From an uncultured Treponema sp. (GTDB lineage: Bacteria; Spirochaetota; Spirochaetia; Treponematales; Treponemataceae): a stretch of DNA of 64,000 nucleotides. The notes beneath the pieces are model-generated. The model was given only the letters and a program-made list of their open reading frames with translations, was not told the origin of the DNA and did no database searches. Below, in pieces: positions 41,542-50,030 of the stretch. Each line of letters begins with the position of its first letter. The stretch's first letter is position 1. The stretch is from assembly GCF_934725225.1 (NCBI RefSeq), contig NZ_CAKVAM010000007.1, forward strand, positions 38,858-102,857, given 5' to 3'. The position numbers and the translations under genes are program-made.

Positions 41542-42529
41542 ATTTTATCTTAGGCTTGTGGCTTTTGTTGCCGTCATTGTGATTTTGCTTGCGGCAGGTC
41601 CTTTTTATATTGTGAATGAAGGCGATCAGGCTGTTGTTACGAGATTCGGTCAGATTGTAAAGTCATGCACTTCCACAGGGCTTTATTTTAAAGTTCCGTT
41701 TCTTGATGTCGTCACTTTTTATCCTGCAAAAATTCTTTCGCTTGAAGGAGATCAGGCCCGCATTCCCACAAAGGAAAATCAGTTTATAATTGTGGACACT
41801 ACAAGCCGCTGGAAAATTTCAGATCCTGCGTTGTTTTATCAGTCGTTCAAGACTTTGGATGCGGCGTACAACAAGCTTAGCGATGTGATTGATTCTTCAA
41901 CTAGGACGATTATCACGCGCAACCGGCTTAGCGAAATTGTAAGAAGCAGCAATCTTATAAATGAGGAAAAGGACATTGCGGATTCAAATCAGCTTGCAGG
42001 AATCGAAGGCGAGGACAGCGCGGAAATTGAGGCTTTGGTAAATGTGAATTCAAACAACGAGAGTGTTTCCAAGGGAAGAAGCGCGCTTTGCCAGGAAATG
42101 GCTGACGACGCAAGAAAAATGGTGGGCGAATACGGAATTGAGCTGATTGACATTGTTCCGCGCCAGATAAAATATTCGGATGAGCTTACAGAAAGCGTTT
42201 ACAACAGAATGATTAAGGAGCGCAACCAGGTGGCTCAGGCGTACCGTTCTCTTGGCGAAGGAAAAAAGTCCGAATGGCTTGGAAAACTTGAAAACGAAAA
42301 GCGCACAATCGAATCAGAAGCCTACAGAAAAAGCGAGGAAACTAAAGGAAAGGCGGATGCGGAAGCTGCGGCAATTTACACTCAGTCTTACACGCGCGAT
42401 CCTAAGTTCTATGAGTTCTGGAAAAGTCTTGAGTCGTACAAAAATACAATGGGCAATTTTGATGTTACGTACAGCACAAAAATGGACTACTTTAAATATT
42501 TGTACAGTTCAGATGGAAAGCGTCAATGA
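41525..42529 (+). CDS. hflC: HflC-like SPFH/band 7 membrane protease modulator
   Basis: A 334-residue partner of HflK with a membrane helix (LVAFVAVIVILLAAGPFYIV) and the SPFH start NEGDQAVVTRFGQIV. The coiled coil (ERNQVAQAYRSLGEGKKSEWLG) carries the conserved HflC RAEGE-like block. GGAGG precedes the ATG and the gene overlaps hflK by 17 nt. An insert at about residues 150-185 (DSNQLAGIEGEDSAEIEALVN) is acidic and not typical. It ends with a 4-nt overlap with the next gene. Confidence 0.88.
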   Translation: MAKQNKFYLRLVAFVAVIVILLAAGPFYIVNEGDQAVVTRFGQIVKSCTSTGLYFKVPFLDVVTFYPAKILSLEGDQARIPTKENQFIIVDTTSRWKISDPALFYQSFKTLDAAYNKLSDVIDSSTRTIITRNRLSEIVRSSNLINEEKDIADSNQLAGIEGEDSAEIEALVNVNSNNESVSKGRSALCQEMADDARKMVGEYGIELIDIVPRQIKYSDELTESVYNRMIKERNQVAQAYRSLGEGKKSEWLGKLENEKRTIESEAYRKSEETKGKADAEAAAIYTQSYTRDPKFYEFWKSLESYKNTMGNFDVTYSTKMDYFKYLYSSDGKRQ

Positions 42530-44148
42530 GTTCCAAAACAGTTTTTCTTTACAAAGGAAAGATTTTTTTAGACAGCCGGATGGCTAGCAATGTTTTTGTA
42601 AAAGCCGGATTTGCCGGAAAAATCAGAGAAAACGGACTGCTTGCTGAGCTAAATGACGGAGCTTGGAATTTTTCTTTATGGAACTTTGACGGCACAGTTT
42701 CTTCTGAGGATTTAAAAGAATTTGCACAAGGCAAAGATGAAACTGTTTTTCTTGAAGGCTCTTGCTTTGACGGTCTTGCGCTTAGTGAATGCTTTGAATC
42801 CTTGCAGAAAAAAGATTCCATAAAAGCCTGTTCACTTGTCTGCAATGCGCTTGATGCTTTGGATGAAAGCAAAGTAGTTCTTTCTTTAGTTGGCGCAGGA
42901 GGAATTATTGTTTCCAAGGATTTTTCTAAAGTTTTATTTTTGCCCAAGAATCTGCTTGAAATTTCTTTGTCTTCGCTTGGAGAGGAAAATTTTTTGGAAT
43001 TATATGGAAGCTATTTGAATCCTGTGTTTTCTGGAAAAGCTGCGGTTCATTTTTTGCAGGCGGCAATTGTTTACAAGGCTATTTGCGGAAAAGTTCCGTT
43101 TGCTGAAAAATCTTCTTCTGCAAGGGAAACTGACATCCGGGATTTGAATTATTGTCCGTTGCGCTATGCGTTTTTTGGAGTTGATGAAAAAATTCTTCTG
43201 TTCACTGAAAACGCTTTTGCAGGCAAAAATTGCGCGTTCCCTAAAGAAGAAGTTTCCACACTTGAATTAAAAGAGCCTTCTTCTTCGGATTTGGAAAAAT
43301 TCAATGCTGAATCTCAAAAATTTCTTTTGCATCAAGAAAAAAAAGTTCGTTTAAAAAGGTGGCTTAGGGCAAAATCCACGGCGATAAAAATTTGCGTTGC
43401 GGTTTTTGTTTTTGCAATTGCGGTTTTTGTTTCGCTTTACAGGACTTTTTTGGAAAAGCGGACGACAAAAGGGCTTACTTCGCTTCAAACTTTGGAAATG
43501 TACTACAGCGCGGTGAATTTGCTGGACATAGATTCTGCCCGGGCAAGTTCCGCAAAATCTCTTGGCGGAAGAGTAGACCGACTTGCAAATATTTTTGTTA
43601 CAGGAAAAACAAGCTCGATGTACAACGCGGGCAACGACCTTGTTCCGCCTTCTGTCTGGCTTGTAAAAAATCAGCTTAACCACAATATTTACGGAATTTC
43701 CAATTTTACGGTTGACGGAAATCCTTGCAGAACTTTTTTTAAGGGGCAGCGCAGAAAAGAAAATCCAGCTGCTATTACGGAAGAAAATGGACAGAAAATT
43801 TTCCCCGGCGAAAAAAAAGAATATCACGTTGAATTTTTTATTTTTGATTCGCTTGGAGAAGACAGCCTTTGCGTTTCGCTTCAAAAGGAAAAAGTTTCCT
43901 TGGAATTTAAAAAAGACCGCTGGATTATTTTTGATATTCAAACTGAAATTGAAAGCCGCTTTTTAAAATTCAGCGAGATAAAGGCGGAATATTCTTTTGC
44001 AATGGAAAACTGCGGCGGCGATGTTTTTGCCTGCGCTTCCGTTTTGCGCCAAAAGTACGATTTTATTCCTTCCGACCAAGAAATCAAAGATGCTGAAAAA
44101 TATGTGGAAGAGCAGAGCCTTGTGTTTTTGAAGCCTGTCAGCAAATGA
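42526..44148 (+). CDS. Unknown protein with one central membrane helix
   Basis: A 540-residue protein without signal peptide. Residues 1-285 are probably cytoplasmic and have a hint of a protein-kinase-like or SpoIID-like layout, which I cannot confirm. A basic segment (KKVRLKRWLRAKS) leads into one transmembrane helix (about 287-308), and the remaining 230 residues, with aromatic and basic features, would be periplasmic. It begins within the hflC stop (ATGA overlap), so it belongs to the same operon and may act with the HflKC complex. Function is unknown. Confidence 0.62.
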   Translation: MSSKTVFLYKGKIFLDSRMASNVFVKAGFAGKIRENGLLAELNDGAWNFSLWNFDGTVSSEDLKEFAQGKDETVFLEGSCFDGLALSECFESLQKKDSIKACSLVCNALDALDESKVVLSLVGAGGIIVSKDFSKVLFLPKNLLEISLSSLGEENFLELYGSYLNPVFSGKAAVHFLQAAIVYKAICGKVPFAEKSSSARETDIRDLNYCPLRYAFFGVDEKILLFTENAFAGKNCAFPKEEVSTLELKEPSSSDLEKFNAESQKFLLHQEKKVRLKRWLRAKSTAIKICVAVFVFAIAVFVSLYRTFLEKRTTKGLTSLQTLEMYYSAVNLLDIDSARASSAKSLGGRVDRLANIFVTGKTSSMYNAGNDLVPPSVWLVKNQLNHNIYGISNFTVDGNPCRTFFKGQRRKENPAAITEENGQKIFPGEKKEYHVEFFIFDSLGEDSLCVSLQKEKVSLEFKKDRWIIFDIQTEIESRFLKFSEIKAEYSFAMENCGGDVFACASVLRQKYDFIPSDQEIKDAEKYVEEQSLVFLKPVSK

Positions 44149-44175
44149 AATGACAGTTTTACGTTTTTTGTCATA

Positions 44176-44242
44176 TTGACTTTAGAAAATTTTCACGATA
44201 TTATAAGAAGCCGGTTGCAAAAGTTTGCTATTTGTAACTGGC
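44176..44242 (+). promoter_or_regulatory. Promoter and 5' stem-loop of the carboxyltransferase gene
   Basis: TTGACT (44176-44181), 17 bp, TATTAT (44199-44204). The predicted transcript begins at about 44211, and right there a 12-bp stem with two wobbles (44210-44221 with 44231-44242) encloses a 9-nt loop. A stem at the extreme 5' end usually protects mRNA from decay. The ribosome site GGAGG lies 30 nt further on. Confidence 0.72.
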
Positions 44243-44279
44243 TTGCAAATAAAGAATCGTTTTGTTTTTTGGAGGAAAT

Positions 44280-45776
44280 ATGGCTTCTAATTATAATCTT
44301 GAAAAACAGCACGCAAAGGGAAAATTTCACGCTATTGAAAGAATCAACAATCTTTGCGACAAAGACTCATTTTATGAAATTTATTCAGCTGCGCGTCATA
44401 CTTGCACAAGCTTTGGAATGGACAAAAAGGAAATTCCTTATGACGGCGTAATTACTGGCTTTGGAAAAATCAACGGAAAAAAAGTTGCCATTTACGCTCA
44501 GGATTTTACAGTTCAGGGCGGCTCTCTTGGAAAAGTTCACGGACAGAAAATCGCGGAGCTTATCGACAAGGCGATTATGGCAAAATGCCCGGTTATTGGT
44601 CTTAACGATTCAGGCGGAGCGCGTATTCAGGAAGGCGTTGATGCTCTTTGCGGTTACGGCGAGCTTTTTTATCAGAATGTGCGCGCGTCTGGAACTGTTC
44701 CGCAGATTTCAATTATTGTAGGACCTTGCGCTGGTGGTGCGGTTTATTCGCCGGGAATTACTGATTTTATTTTTGCAGTTGACACAATCAGTCAGATGTT
44801 TATCACCGGACCAAAAGTTGTAAAAAGCGTTCTTTCGCTCGATATTTCCGCGGAAGATTTGGGTGGCGCTTCCATTCATGCGCAGAAAAGCGGCGTTGCT
44901 CATTTTAGGGCTTCTTCAGAACCTGAATGCTATGAAGCTGTAAGAAAACTTTTGGACTACATTCCGCATTATTACGGCGAGGAAATTGTCGCTGAAGCCA
45001 AATTCAAGTTTGACGAAAAGAAAAAGGCAAAGAAAATTGCGGAAGTTCTTCCAGAAGAAAGCAAAAAAGGCTATGACATCCGCAATGTAATTGACTGCGT
45101 TGTTGACGATGACAGTTTCTTTGAAGTGATGAAAGAATTTGCTCAGATGGCAGTTGTCGGCTTTGCAAAGATTGAAGGAAAATCTGTTGGCGTTGTTGCG
45201 AACAATCCGGCTGTCTGGGGCGGACTTTTGAACTGTGATGCTTCCGACAAGATTGCGCGCTTTGTTCGTTACTGCGATGCCTATAATGTTCCGCTTGTTA
45301 CTTTTGTTGATGTTCCGGGATTCTTACCTGGTCCTGATGAAGAACAAAAGGGAATTATCCGCCATGGTGCAAAAGTGATTTACGCATACAGCGAAGCGAC
45401 TGTTCCAAAAGTTACAGTTATTACACGCAAGGCTTACGGCGGAGCTTACATTGCGATGTGCTCAAAACATCTTGGCGCGGACTTTGTTTATGCTTGGCCA
45501 AAGGCTGAAATTGCAGTTATGGGTGCGGAAGGCGCTCTTGGAATTCTTTATGCAAAGGAAATGAAAGACCCTGCTCAGGCTGCTCTTGTTGCCCAGAAGT
45601 CTCAGGAGTACAAAGATACAATTATGACTCCGACAATTGCGGCTCAGCGTGATTACATCAGCGAAATTATAAATCCTGAAGAAACAAGACAACGTGTTGC
45701 CCGCAGCCTTGAATTCCTTGCTCAAAAAACACAGCATTCAGTTCCTGCAAAAAAACACGGAAATATTCCGCTCTAA
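44280..45776 (+). CDS. Biotin-dependent carboxyltransferase subunit (MmdA/PccB type)
   Basis: A 498-residue carboxyltransferase of the acyl-CoA carboxylase/decarboxylase class. It has the two crotonase-like halves: GGSLGKVHGQKIAELIDKA and GLNDSGGARIQEG in the first; VTFVDVPGFLPG and VITRKAYGGAYIAM in the second. It moves CO2 between biotin and an acyl-CoA. The length equals methylmalonyl-CoA decarboxylase alpha or PccB. No biotin carrier or decarboxylase beta subunit gene is adjacent, so the reaction direction is unresolved. The ATG at 44280 follows GGAGG; an ATG 6 codons earlier lies before that site. Confidence 0.87.
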   Translation: MASNYNLEKQHAKGKFHAIERINNLCDKDSFYEIYSAARHTCTSFGMDKKEIPYDGVITGFGKINGKKVAIYAQDFTVQGGSLGKVHGQKIAELIDKAIMAKCPVIGLNDSGGARIQEGVDALCGYGELFYQNVRASGTVPQISIIVGPCAGGAVYSPGITDFIFAVDTISQMFITGPKVVKSVLSLDISAEDLGGASIHAQKSGVAHFRASSEPECYEAVRKLLDYIPHYYGEEIVAEAKFKFDEKKKAKKIAEVLPEESKKGYDIRNVIDCVVDDDSFFEVMKEFAQMAVVGFAKIEGKSVGVVANNPAVWGGLLNCDASDKIARFVRYCDAYNVPLVTFVDVPGFLPGPDEEQKGIIRHGAKVIYAYSEATVPKVTVITRKAYGGAYIAMCSKHLGADFVYAWPKAEIAVMGAEGALGILYAKEMKDPAQAALVAQKSQEYKDTIMTPTIAAQRDYISEIINPEETRQRVARSLEFLAQKTQHSVPAKKHGNIPL

Positions 45777-45784
45777 TAAAAAAT

Positions 45785-45817
45785 ATCCGTGGCTCGCTTT
45801 GCCGGGCTACGGATTTT
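45785..45817 (+). terminator. Terminator of the carboxyltransferase gene
   Basis: ATCCGTGGC (45785-45793) pairs with GCTACGGAT (45806-45814), with one wobble, followed by four T and CTG. The T tract is short. Confidence 0.65.
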
Positions 45818-45859
45818 CTGTTGACTGATTTATTCATTTTTGCTAACATTCTTTCACTT

Positions 45860-45932
45860 GCCAACTTAGCTCACCTGGTAGAGCAGCTCCCTCGTAACGA
45901 GCAGGTACTCGGTTCAAGTCCGGGAGTTGGCT
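45860..45932 (+). tRNA. tRNA-Thr (CGT anticodon)
   Basis: A 73-nt cloverleaf: acceptor GCCAACT with AGTTGGC (all 7 pairs), D-stem GCTC/GAGC, anticodon loop CTCGTAA with CGT, and T-arm CTCGG-TTCAAGT-CCGGG with one wobble. The last pair of the anticodon stem beside the loop is C-C, so that stem has 4 good pairs. CCA is not encoded. It is followed by its own terminator hairpin. Confidence 0.88.
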
Positions 45933-45940
45933 AAAGTACA

Positions 45941-45978
45941 AGACCGCACTTAAAATGAAGTGTGGTCTTTATTTTTTT
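45941..45978 (+). terminator. Terminator of tRNA-Thr
   Basis: An 11-bp stem (45941-45951 with 45958-45968, one wobble) has an AAAATG loop and a following T-rich run TTATTTTTTT. Confidence 0.85.
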
Positions 45979-45988
45979 ATGTAAAACA

Positions 45989-46001
45989 TGAACCGAGTAC
46001 C
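45989..46001 (-). repeat. Inverted 13-bp copy of the tRNA-Thr T-arm region
   Basis: TGAACCGAGTACC is the exact reverse complement of tRNA positions 45904-45916 (variable loop through the T-arm). It is followed by a second copy of a GGTCTTTATTTTTT motif at about 46024, which also ends the tRNA terminator. This may be debris of an integration or recombination event at the tRNA. Confidence 0.55.
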
Positions 46002-46029
46002 GAAACGAACGCCGACCAAGTTGCGGTCT

Positions 46030-47472
46030 TTATTTTTTCCAGTAAGCTGGTGTAAGAAAAATAAAGAGCGTAAAAAGTTCCAGACGGCCGGCAATCATTG
46101 CAAAACTGTACCACCATTTTACAGGGGCAGCGAGCCAGCCGCAATTGTTGCTTGGTCCTAACGCTCCAAATGCAGGTCCGCAGTTTCCGACCATTGTTAC
46201 AGCTCCGGTAAAAGCAGTTTGCATATCAAGTCCAAAGAGTGATGTAAAGAAAGCTGTTAAAATCGCAAAAGAAAAATACAAAAAGAAAAAAGCCGAAACT
46301 GAAAAAACAACATCTTTTCTTCTTGCCTGCTGATTCAGCCTGATTGAAAAAACTCCGTGCGGATGAATCATTTTTAGTATTTCATTTTTGAACTGCTTGT
46401 AAAGAACAACCCATCTTATGACTTTTACTCCGCCGGAAGTTGAACCGGACATTCCGCCTATGAACAAAAGCATCAAAATTACAATTTGGCTTGCACTTTT
46501 CCATTTTGTGTAGTCGGCTGTGGAAAAGCCTGTTGTGGTTAAAATGCTTGCTGTTTGAAATGCAGAAAATCTGAGCGACTTAAAAAATCCGCCGTAAGAA
46601 GAAGACTGAACAATTGCGATTGCGGCGATTGAAATGACGTTTATCCAGATGTACGCTTTTAGCTCCGAGTTGCATTTTATTTCGCTGAAATTCCGTATGA
46701 AAAAATAATAATAAAGTGAAAAATTTATTCCTGCTAAAAACATAAACGCAAAGCAAATCCATTCGATTGAAGCGGAATTGTATGCGCCGATGCTTGCATT
46801 TCTTGTAGAAAATCCGCCTGTTCCCAAAGTTGAAAATGCGTGGCAAAGCGCGTCTATAAAATCCATTCCCGCAATTTTTAAAAGAGCAGTTTGAACAAGC
46901 GTCATTCCAAGGTAAATGAACCAAAGAATTTTTGCGGTGGTTGTTATTTTAGGCGTGAACTTTCCTTTTTCAGGGCCTGTAGTTTCCGCCTTTATAAGCT
47001 GAAATCCGCCGACTCCAAGAACTGGCATAAGCGCAACCGTAAGTGCCACAATTCCCATTCCGCCAATCCAGTGCGAAAGGCATCTCCATAAATTTATGCT
47101 GCGCGGAAGTTTTTCAATTTCAGAAAGAATCGTTGCGCCTGTTGTTGTGAATCCGCTTACGCTTTCAAAAAACGCATCCGTAAAATTTGGAATTGCCTTG
47201 CTAAAGTAAAGCGGAATTGCTCCGAATACGCTTGCGGAAATCCAGGCGAGAGCGACAGCTGCAAAACTTGATCTTATCGTAAGCCTTGATTTTTTGTTGC
47301 GGAAAAAAAATATCGTCATTAAACCTAGAATCAAGCTTGCAACCATTGGAATTAAAAAAGATGGAAGTACAAAATATTCATGGCAGAAAATTGCCGTTGC
47401 GATTGGAATTGAAAATGAAAGTCCGATTATTGAAATTATAAAAAAAATTATTCTGCAAACTGTAAATGTCAT
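46030..47472 (-). CDS. trkH: Potassium transporter membrane subunit TrkH
   Basis: A 480-residue protein with four M-P-M repeats. The four selectivity-loop motifs are SGFTTTGAT, TLGTGGFSTRN, TTTGFSTADYT and TMVGNCGPAFG. It mediates K+ (or K+/Na+) uptake and is gated by the TrkA ring. It starts 9 nt after the trkA stop, so the two are one operon with trkA first. There is no separate promoter visible. Confidence 0.93.
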   Translation of the reverse strand: MTFTVCRIIFFIISIIGLSFSIPIATAIFCHEYFVLPSFLIPMVASLILGLMTIFFFRNKKSRLTIRSSFAAVALAWISASVFGAIPLYFSKAIPNFTDAFFESVSGFTTTGATILSEIEKLPRSINLWRCLSHWIGGMGIVALTVALMPVLGVGGFQLIKAETTGPEKGKFTPKITTTAKILWFIYLGMTLVQTALLKIAGMDFIDALCHAFSTLGTGGFSTRNASIGAYNSASIEWICFAFMFLAGINFSLYYYFFIRNFSEIKCNSELKAYIWINVISIAAIAIVQSSSYGGFFKSLRFSAFQTASILTTTGFSTADYTKWKSASQIVILMLLFIGGMSGSTSGGVKVIRWVVLYKQFKNEILKMIHPHGVFSIRLNQQARRKDVVFSVSAFFFLYFSFAILTAFFTSLFGLDMQTAFTGAVTMVGNCGPAFGALGPSNNCGWLAAPVKWWYSFAMIAGRLELFTLFIFLTPAYWKK

Positions 47473-47481
47473 TGAAAGTTC

Positions 47482-48933
47482 CTATTTGCTGAATTTTTCC
47501 AGAATTTTTTTGTCTCCAGTTTTTTCTATTATAACCAGATGGTCGCCCACGGAAAATGTCGTGTTTCCCTGCGGAAGTTCAAATTTTTCACTTCCAATTT
47601 TTTTTACAAGAAGAATCAGATATTCGCCTGGACTTGCAATGTCTTTCAGCTGCTTGCCTATAAATTTGCTTGATGAAGGCAAATCGCATTCCACGATTTC
47701 AAATGCGCCGTTTGAAACTGTATGAATTCCAGTTACTGATTTTCCGTGCAGATGGCTTATGATTGAATCAACCAAAGTGTCTCTCATAGGAATTGCGACA
47801 TCGATTCCAAGCTTTCTTGCAATGTTTCCGAACTGAGACTGGGCAACGAGCGCGATTGTTTTTTCCACGCCAAGAGATTCAAGGTAAGCGGAAACAACCA
47901 TGTTCAGCTCGTGATTGTGCGTGGCGCAAATTACAAGGTTGTACTTTTGAATTCCTTCTTCTTCTATAAAAACATCGTCTGTGATGTCTGCGTTGAAAAT
48001 CTGCGCCTGCGGAAATTTTTTTTCAGCTTCCTTGCAAAGATTTTTGTCGCTGTCTATGATTGTGAATGTCTGAGAAATATTTTTTGTTCCGCTGAAAATT
48101 TTTCTTAAAAACGAAACTTTGTCTTTTTCAATAATTTTGTCTGCTACGATTGTTCCGATTCTTCCGATTCCAACTAATGCGATTTTTTTTATTGTGTCTG
48201 TCTTGATTCCGCAAAGCTCAAGTATGAACGGAATGTTTTCTTTTTCAATTATGATTCCGATTCTGTCTCCTGCATTTAAAATCGTTTCGCCGGATGGCAA
48301 GGCTGAAATCATGTTGTCTGAATCTTTTTCTTTTGTTTCCTGATAAACTATAAGAAATTTTTTGTCTGTAAGCGAGCGGATGTTTTTTAATGCGGCTCCA
48401 TCGAGTTTGCTTCCTTTTTCAATTTGAAGAGCAATGATTTCAAAATCACCGTTTTCGCCAAAATCAACTATGTCGCTTATTGCCCCGTGCTCAACAGCTT
48501 TTACAATTGCCTGCGCCGCTTCTACATCGGGATGAATCATGTAATCAATTCCATAAAGCGGACGATGATTTCCCTTGAAAGTTTCCGCATGCTGGCGCGC
48601 TGTTGTGTTTGTGTTTGCATAGTAGGCGTAGTTTCTTACACGCGCAATTTTCAACACGTCTGGATAAACTGCGTCCACAAGAGAGCAGGTAATCATGTTG
48701 ATTTCATCGCTGTCAGTCAAAGTTACAAGCGCATCCATTTTACCGATTTCAAGTTCTTCCAAAACTTGAAGGTTGTTTCCGTCTGCATTTATAACTTCGC
48801 AGTCAAGACGATTGCTTACGTGCTCAACAATGTCTTCGTTGCTTTCGATTATTTTTACAATGTTGCCTTCGTTTATAAGGCGTTTTGCCAGCTGAACTCC
48901 AGTAAAGCCTGCGCCGATTATCATTATGTTCAT
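47482..48933 (-). CDS. trkA: Potassium transporter regulatory subunit TrkA
   Basis: A 483-residue cytoplasmic protein with two RCK halves. Each has a Rossmann dinucleotide motif: MIIGAGFTGVQLAKRL at the start and VGIGRIGTIVADKI in the second half. Each is followed by a TrkA_C domain. NAD(H) or ATP binding opens the TrkH pore. The promoter has TTGAAC and TATAAT with an 18-bp spacer, and the -10 ends 7 nt before the ATG, so the transcript should begin at the start codon. Confidence 0.93.
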   Translation of the reverse strand: MNIMIIGAGFTGVQLAKRLINEGNIVKIIESNEDIVEHVSNRLDCEVINADGNNLQVLEELEIGKMDALVTLTDSDEINMITCSLVDAVYPDVLKIARVRNYAYYANTNTTARQHAETFKGNHRPLYGIDYMIHPDVEAAQAIVKAVEHGAISDIVDFGENGDFEIIALQIEKGSKLDGAALKNIRSLTDKKFLIVYQETKEKDSDNMISALPSGETILNAGDRIGIIIEKENIPFILELCGIKTDTIKKIALVGIGRIGTIVADKIIEKDKVSFLRKIFSGTKNISQTFTIIDSDKNLCKEAEKKFPQAQIFNADITDDVFIEEEGIQKYNLVICATHNHELNMVVSAYLESLGVEKTIALVAQSQFGNIARKLGIDVAIPMRDTLVDSIISHLHGKSVTGIHTVSNGAFEIVECDLPSSSKFIGKQLKDIASPGEYLILLVKKIGSEKFELPQGNTTFSVGDHLVIIEKTGDKKILEKFSK

Positions 48934-48940
48934 TTTTTTA

Positions 48941-48970
48941 ATTATACATGAAACTTCGCGCTGTGTTCAA
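48941..48970 (-). promoter_or_regulatory. Leaderless-type promoter of trkAH
   Basis: On the minus strand: TTGAAC (48965-48970), 18 bp, TATAAT (48941-48946), 7 nt to the ATG. Confidence 0.72.
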
Positions 48971-49071
48971 TCTAAGAAAATGGCGGAAAGTAAAAGCTGT
49001 TTTTTATAGACAGAAAAATCAAGATGAACTAAAATGCTGGAGTATCAAAAATTTATTTTTGGAGATTTAAA

Positions 49072-49905
49072 TTGTCAATTTTTCAAGGAATTGTTTTGGG
49101 AGTTCTTCAGGGCATTGCTGAGTTTCTGCCGATTTCTTCTTCTGGACATTTGATTGTTGCGCAGAATTTATTTGGGCTTGAAGAAGTGCCTCTTTTGTTT
49201 GATGTATTTCTTCATGTTGCAACTTTGCTTGCCGTTGTTTTGTATTTTAGGAAAAAAATATGGGAGCTGATTTGCAGTTTTGCAAGAATTTTTGTTCCTG
49301 TAAAAAATCCTTCCGCCGTCCAGATTGAAAAAAAAGACGAAGACACAAAATACATTGTTGCTATTATTCTTGCTACTTTTGTTACCGGTGTGCTTGGAAT
49401 TTTTTCTTCAAAAGTCATTTCTGAGATTTCTGTAAAACTTGTTTGCGCTGGATTTGTTGTTACAGCCTTGCTTTTGATTTTTTCTTCACTTATTGAAAAG
49501 AAACATTTATCTTATTCTGAAACTTCTTTGAAATCTCCGTCCTGGAAGCAGTCTTTGGTAATCGGCTTGGCGCAGGGAATTGGAACTTTGCCTGGAATTT
49601 CAAGAAGCGGCTCAACAATTGCGGGCTCTCTTTTTTGCGGAGTCAAACGAGATGTTGCAGGCGAATTTTCATTTATTGTTTCTATTCCGGCTATTTTGGG
49701 CGCGTTTATTCTTGAACTGAAAGATTTGGGCGAAGTTTCCTCTTCAATTGGAGCAGAGCCTGTCATTGCTGGTTGCGCGGCGGCTTTTGCAAGCGGATAC
49801 ATTGCGCTTTCTTGGCTTATGAAGCTTATAAAAAAAGGCAGGCTTGAATGGTTTGCCTGCTACTTAATTCCGGTTGGAATCTTGGGAATGATTTTCCTTC
49901 ATTGA
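49072..49905 (+). CDS. uppP: Undecaprenyl-diphosphatase
   Basis: A 277-residue BacA/UppP protein, which recycles undecaprenyl pyrophosphate to the carrier lipid for peptidoglycan synthesis. It has GVLQGIAEFLPISSSGHLIVA, with the catalytic Glu and Ser-rich loop, and PGISRSGSTIAGSL with the Arg. About eight hydrophobic helices are present. The start codon is TTG after GGAG; no ATG is near. It stands alone. Confidence 0.93.
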   Translation: MSIFQGIVLGVLQGIAEFLPISSSGHLIVAQNLFGLEEVPLLFDVFLHVATLLAVVLYFRKKIWELICSFARIFVPVKNPSAVQIEKKDEDTKYIVAIILATFVTGVLGIFSSKVISEISVKLVCAGFVVTALLLIFSSLIEKKHLSYSETSLKSPSWKQSLVIGLAQGIGTLPGISRSGSTIAGSLFCGVKRDVAGEFSFIVSIPAILGAFILELKDLGEVSSSIGAEPVIAGCAAAFASGYIALSWLMKLIKKGRLEWFACYLIPVGILGMIFLH

Positions 49906-49937
49906 CATTTTGAATTTCCAGCTTGATTAGAACTATT

Positions 49938-50014
49938 TTCATTGTTATTCCCGCACTTGATGCGGGAATAAAAGTTTAAGAAAAGTATTATCGGGTCAAG
50001 CCTGATAATGACAG
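49938..50014. repeat. Two-ended palindromic element, TCAAG-loop copy C
   Basis: The right half is a 9-bp stem (49987-49995 with 50001-50009, one wobble) with TCAAG loop and GACAG tail. The left half is an opposite-facing stem of 10 perfect pairs TATTCCCGCA/TGCGGGAATA whose loop CTTGA is the reverse complement of TCAAG. Thus the element has a hairpin at each end, facing opposite ways. It lies between convergent uppP and purD. Confidence 0.75.
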
Positions 50015-50030
50015 TAGGTAAAAATCAAAG

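Noticed and set aside
44280..45776. Assigning the carboxyltransferase firmly to methylmalonyl-CoA decarboxylase
   Set aside because: No beta, delta or biotin-carrier subunit gene is adjacent, so the class is kept general.
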